In this document: positions 60,986 to 64,000 of the stretch, in pieces
Layout: every line of letters starts with the position of its first letter
Numbering within the stretch: position 1 is the first letter of the stretch
The notes under the pieces: generated by a model
What the model saw: the letters and a program-made list of their open reading frames with translations, nothing else
What the model was told of the DNA's origin: nothing
The model's database searches: none
Program-made: the position numbers and the translations under genes
Assembly: GCA_028015205.1 (NCBI GenBank)
Contig: CM051512.1
Coordinates: forward strand, 21,483,139 to 21,547,138
Direction of reading: 5' to 3'
Source of the DNA: Mytilisepta virgata
Taxonomy: Eukaryota; Mollusca; Bivalvia; Mytilida; Mytilidae
DNA: 64,000 nt

Positions 60986-62256
60986 TCACCCCCTCAATCA
61001 TTACACCAAAAGTAATCATTCTTATATTTGAAATCCGGATAAAGATAAAACAATGGCGGATCTTTTGCAAAATAATATGTGACAAAAGACCAAAATTTGA
61101 GGATTTTATGGGATTTTAAAGTTAGGAAAATGAATTTTAGAAATTTTTTGCCAAGATTGGATGCCAGGAAAGTATCTATTTCGTATCAAATGTGCCAAAT
61201 TTGTCCAAAATTGATTGGAATGCACATCGATGATTGGAAGTTTATTTCTTGAAGGTATGAAATGTTAGCTTTCCTGGATATTTTCTGGTCACAAATTCAA
61301 TATAATGTAGATAATTTTGCTGGTAGGGGTTTCAAGTTCACTGACGCACCCCGTCATAAAATGTTCAAGTAACACCCCCCCCCCCCCCCCCCCTAAAGCA
61401 TAAATGATTCTACATATATTACTCTACTAACATAAACATGATTAAGACTCTGAGGATTAAGATCGGAAACCTTATACATCAGTAGTGTTTGACTTCTACA
61501 ACCATTTTCAAGTTCTCTGAAACCATCATAAATCATGATACTTCTATAGTTTTAAGTAAAGTCCCCTTCTTATAATGAAATTAATTTATGACAAAAAAAA
61601 ATAAGATTTTATTATAATAACTGTTTTGCCTTTTTTTATAGATACGAATATACTATATATTTGGCCTGGTGAAAAACTATAATATGTACACGTAGTCTGA
61701 AATAATTTTTAGAGATAATTATTTAAATTGTGAAGCAAGCAAGATTTTCTCGAGAAAAAATTTATTTGAAATCCGAAAAACATTGATAATGTGTTGTTAG
61801 CAAAAGTACCGCACATCAGTAAGGATTGCGGCTTACGTTCCTCGGTCTAAAAATAAAGGCTGTTTAACATCGTAGTCTTATTTCCATGAATCATTGTGTT
61901 TTCTTTCGTGTCTTCCTGTTTCCATTCTTAGACAATGCCTGTTAATTCGAATTTTCTAGGATTCTGCGTTTATCTTTGATTTTATCTTATAATTCCGGAA
62001 TTTTTACTAAACCAATATTGGCTATGTTGTTTTACATTCATTTTTGTTCATCACTATTGCGCTTACTGAAATACGAAATTTACCACGTCGCATGAGAGTA
62101 ATTGTGACGTCGAACAAGAAAGTGGGCGGGGCTAATTTTGCACACAAAACCATCCAAAAAACAGATGGACCAGAATATTTTCAAAGGTTTTAATGTCTTA
62201 CTCTTATATTTTCTATTAAAATCCTAGAGGGCTTAAATCAAAATCTAAATCTAAAT
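60986..62256. other. Intergenic stretch, nothing recognised
   Basis: AT-rich sequence without coding frames. The only marked feature is a run of about 20 C at 61373-61393. Confidence 0.5.
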
Positions 62257-62579
62257 CAACCCAGTCGTCAGACTTGTCTGACATGATTATTCATTGATTT
62301 GTTACAGAAATTACCAGTATTTAGCAAAATTCAAAAATAATAGAAATACTAAGGGTTCATTCCTTGTATTGCACATGGTAGATCTCCTTAGCTGAAATTT
62401 GACTTCCTATTTCGATATTTTTGGTTGATTACTTCTTGTTTAATATAAGTTTGGTTTTTGGTCTTCCAAATGTTTCAGCTTTAATGCTGCTGATGAGAGG
62501 TAACTCCTTGAAATGCGTCGTATACAGCATAGTATAAATTAACTATATCTAATATAAGTATCTTTGGATTGTTATTTTG
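62257..62579. repeat. ~320-bp direct duplication, copy 1
   Basis: CAACCCAGTCGTCAGACTTG to TTTGGATTGTTATTTT recurs at 62635-62957 with only a few differences. Offset 378 bp. The second half matches the insert at 9985-10168. Confidence 0.93.
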
Positions 62580-62634
62580 AAACTCCTGGGATGATGCCTC
62601 TGCTGGTGGACCCTAGGTCCCCGAGGGTATTCGC

Positions 62635-62957
62635 CAACCCAGTCGTCAGACTTGCCTGACATGATTATTTATTGATTTGTTACAGAAATTACCAGTATTT
62701 AGCAAAATTCAAAAATAATAGAAATACTAAGGGTTCATTCCTTGTATTGCACATGGTAGATCTCCTTAGCTGAAATTTGACTTCCTATTTCGATATTTTT
62801 GGTTGAGTACTTCTTGTTTAATATAAGTTTGGTTTTTGGTCTTCCAAATGTTTCGGTTTTAATGCTGCTGATGAGAGGTAACTCCTTGAAATGTGTCGTA
62901 TACAGCATAGTATAAATTAACTATATCTAATATAAGTATCTTTGGATTGTTATTTTA
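62635..62957. repeat. ~320-bp direct duplication, copy 2
   Basis: It is preceded by a 55-bp spacer with CCTCTGCTGGTGGACCCTAG and CCCCGAGGGTATTCGCC, which I recognise as the usual lead-in of a common mussel repeat. Copy 1 lacks this lead-in. Confidence 0.93.
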
Positions 62958-63414
62958 AAAGTTTTTTGTATGGGCAATACACGGTGTAGATGAATTACTG
63001 AAATAATGATCAGGGGTCGTGCTGGCATTCAAAATATTGTCGCCAAAAAAAATCGCCAAAGCATCATTTTTGTCGCCAGTTTCAAAATTTGTTCGCAAAG
63101 TCATCCTCCCAATTTATAGAAGCATTTTGCCATACATGTTTGTTCTTTTATTCATTACTAGTTGAAAACCTGACCTAAAAAGTATTTGTGATGAAATAGT
63201 TTTAATGACAGTAAACTTTCATCTGAAATTACCTTTATTTTGATGGCAAGCCTAATAAAACATCGATTGTTCCACATGTATTTGTTGATGTTAAACCAGA
63301 AGTGACATCACAATCTTTGCAGATTGGAAATTTTATGATATAATGCTTTTAAGCACATGTATATTTAATTTCATGACTAATAAAATTACCTAATAGAAAT
63401 ATTACCTCAGTGTC

Positions 63415-63795
63415 TAAGTTGAATTGTCCTCAGAGGGAGGTCAATCAATTGAGCAGTGAAGTGTAAACGATCTCAGCAGCAGGTGCGAGTTATTCATTAT
63501 GTGTTTTGTTTACTATTGAAACACCTGCTGTACAATATTCAAATATCATAGATAATTATATAAAACTTACAAATTATGTTTCTTCGTCACCATTTTAAAA
63601 TGTTTTCACATAAGTGCCAGATTTAAAAAAAAAAGATTGAAAATTTATGTCGCCAGAAATATCGCCAGATTGGAAAAAAATCGCATTTTGCAACATTGCC
63701 GAAGCCCAGCGCAGTCCCTGACAGGTCAGCTGCAGTTTGGGGACTAAACCAAAACTTCTGTCCTAGTTGTGCATATGGGAGATATTTTTGTACCA
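63415..63795. repeat. Diverged relative of the 3.46-4.37 kb region, outside the array
   Basis: AATTGTCCTCAGAGGGAGGTCAATCAATTG matches 3455 onward; after TTGAAACACCTG it rejoins the sequence following the MITE (CATAGA.AATTATATAAAACTTAC, then GAAGCCCAGCGCAGTCCCTG and TGCATATGGGAGATATTT). The MITE and about 40 bp beside it are absent. It ends where unit similarity stops at about 63795. Confidence 0.85.
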
Positions 63796-64000
63796 CAGGG
63801 CCACAATTAAAAAATTCTTCGTTTTCTCACACCCCTACCAAGATTTCTCAAGGAAGGTAGGTACCGGTAAGGTAATTACTCTATTTATTCGACACTGAAA
63901 TACACCTATTTTTTAGGAAAATTGGAAATTCGTCGAAAAAATAGAGTTTTCATATTTCAGTCCACATCGTTGTCATTTTTTGACTCCATATGATCATCCT
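63796..64000. other. Right edge of window, nothing recognised
   Basis: No coding frame or repeat family identified. Confidence 0.4.

Noticed and set aside
61373..61393. Long C run
   Set aside because: Probably a simple homopolymer or an assembly weak point; no further meaning can be claimed.

Overview
The window is eukaryotic, AT-rich and repeat-dense, with split genes that have GT..AG introns. It most likely comes from a marine bivalve close to Mytilus. The evidence is the mix of dispersed families I recognise from that lineage: tRNA-derived SINEs, Penelope-like reverse transcriptase (RT) debris with its usual 3' sequence, a roughly 330-bp block at 24.6/53.4 kb, and the family that opens with a hairpin followed by a conserved 'CTGTATCGCTCA' stretch. 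The species assignment rests on remembered repeat families and was not tested by a search.

The main structure is a head-to-tail segmental duplication. Unit 1 is about 1-26311, unit 2 is 26312-55134, and a third, partial unit runs from 55135 to 58227 before similarity stops. The window opens in phase with the unit (base 1 matches 26312 and 55135), so the array may extend to the left. Each full unit runs in this order: Penelope-like RT remnant; 247-bp tandem repeat; MITE; Ty3-type integrase tail; non-LTR retrotransposon (LINE) fragments with a nested SINE; a second SINE; a four-exon flavin-containing monooxygenase (FMO) gene on the + strand; arrays of 160-180-bp repeats; and a minus-strand, probably transposon-derived reading frame.

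The only convincing cellular genes are the two FMO paralogues. Their exons are at 17660-17819, 18166-18330, 19351-20041 and 21140-21476 in unit 1, and at 43561-43720, 46834-46998, 48009-48699 and 49802-50138 in unit 2. Each spliced frame is 1353 nt (450 aa), with identical exon lengths, phases and splice sites. By hand count the two differ at about 31 coding positions and 14 residues. One difference falls on the last residue of the FMO signature motif.

The units also differ by mobile-element events. Unit 1 alone has a 1522-bp Tc1-like element with perfect 27-bp ends and a TA target duplication. Unit 2 alone has about 2.8 kb of Penelope-like debris plus a (TA)52 tract in FMO intron 1, a local duplication near 28-29.8 kb, and inserts of about 0.63 kb at 31.7 kb and 0.17 kb at 52.85 kb.

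From 58228 to 64000 the sequence leaves the array. I see no gene there. It holds two copies of a pyrimidine-rich minisatellite, a hairpin-bounded element made of about 155-bp repeats, a direct duplication of about 320 bp, and at 63.4-63.8 kb a diverged relative of the 3.46-4.37 kb region that lacks the MITE.

All coordinates, translations and counts were made by eye. No alignment or database search was run.
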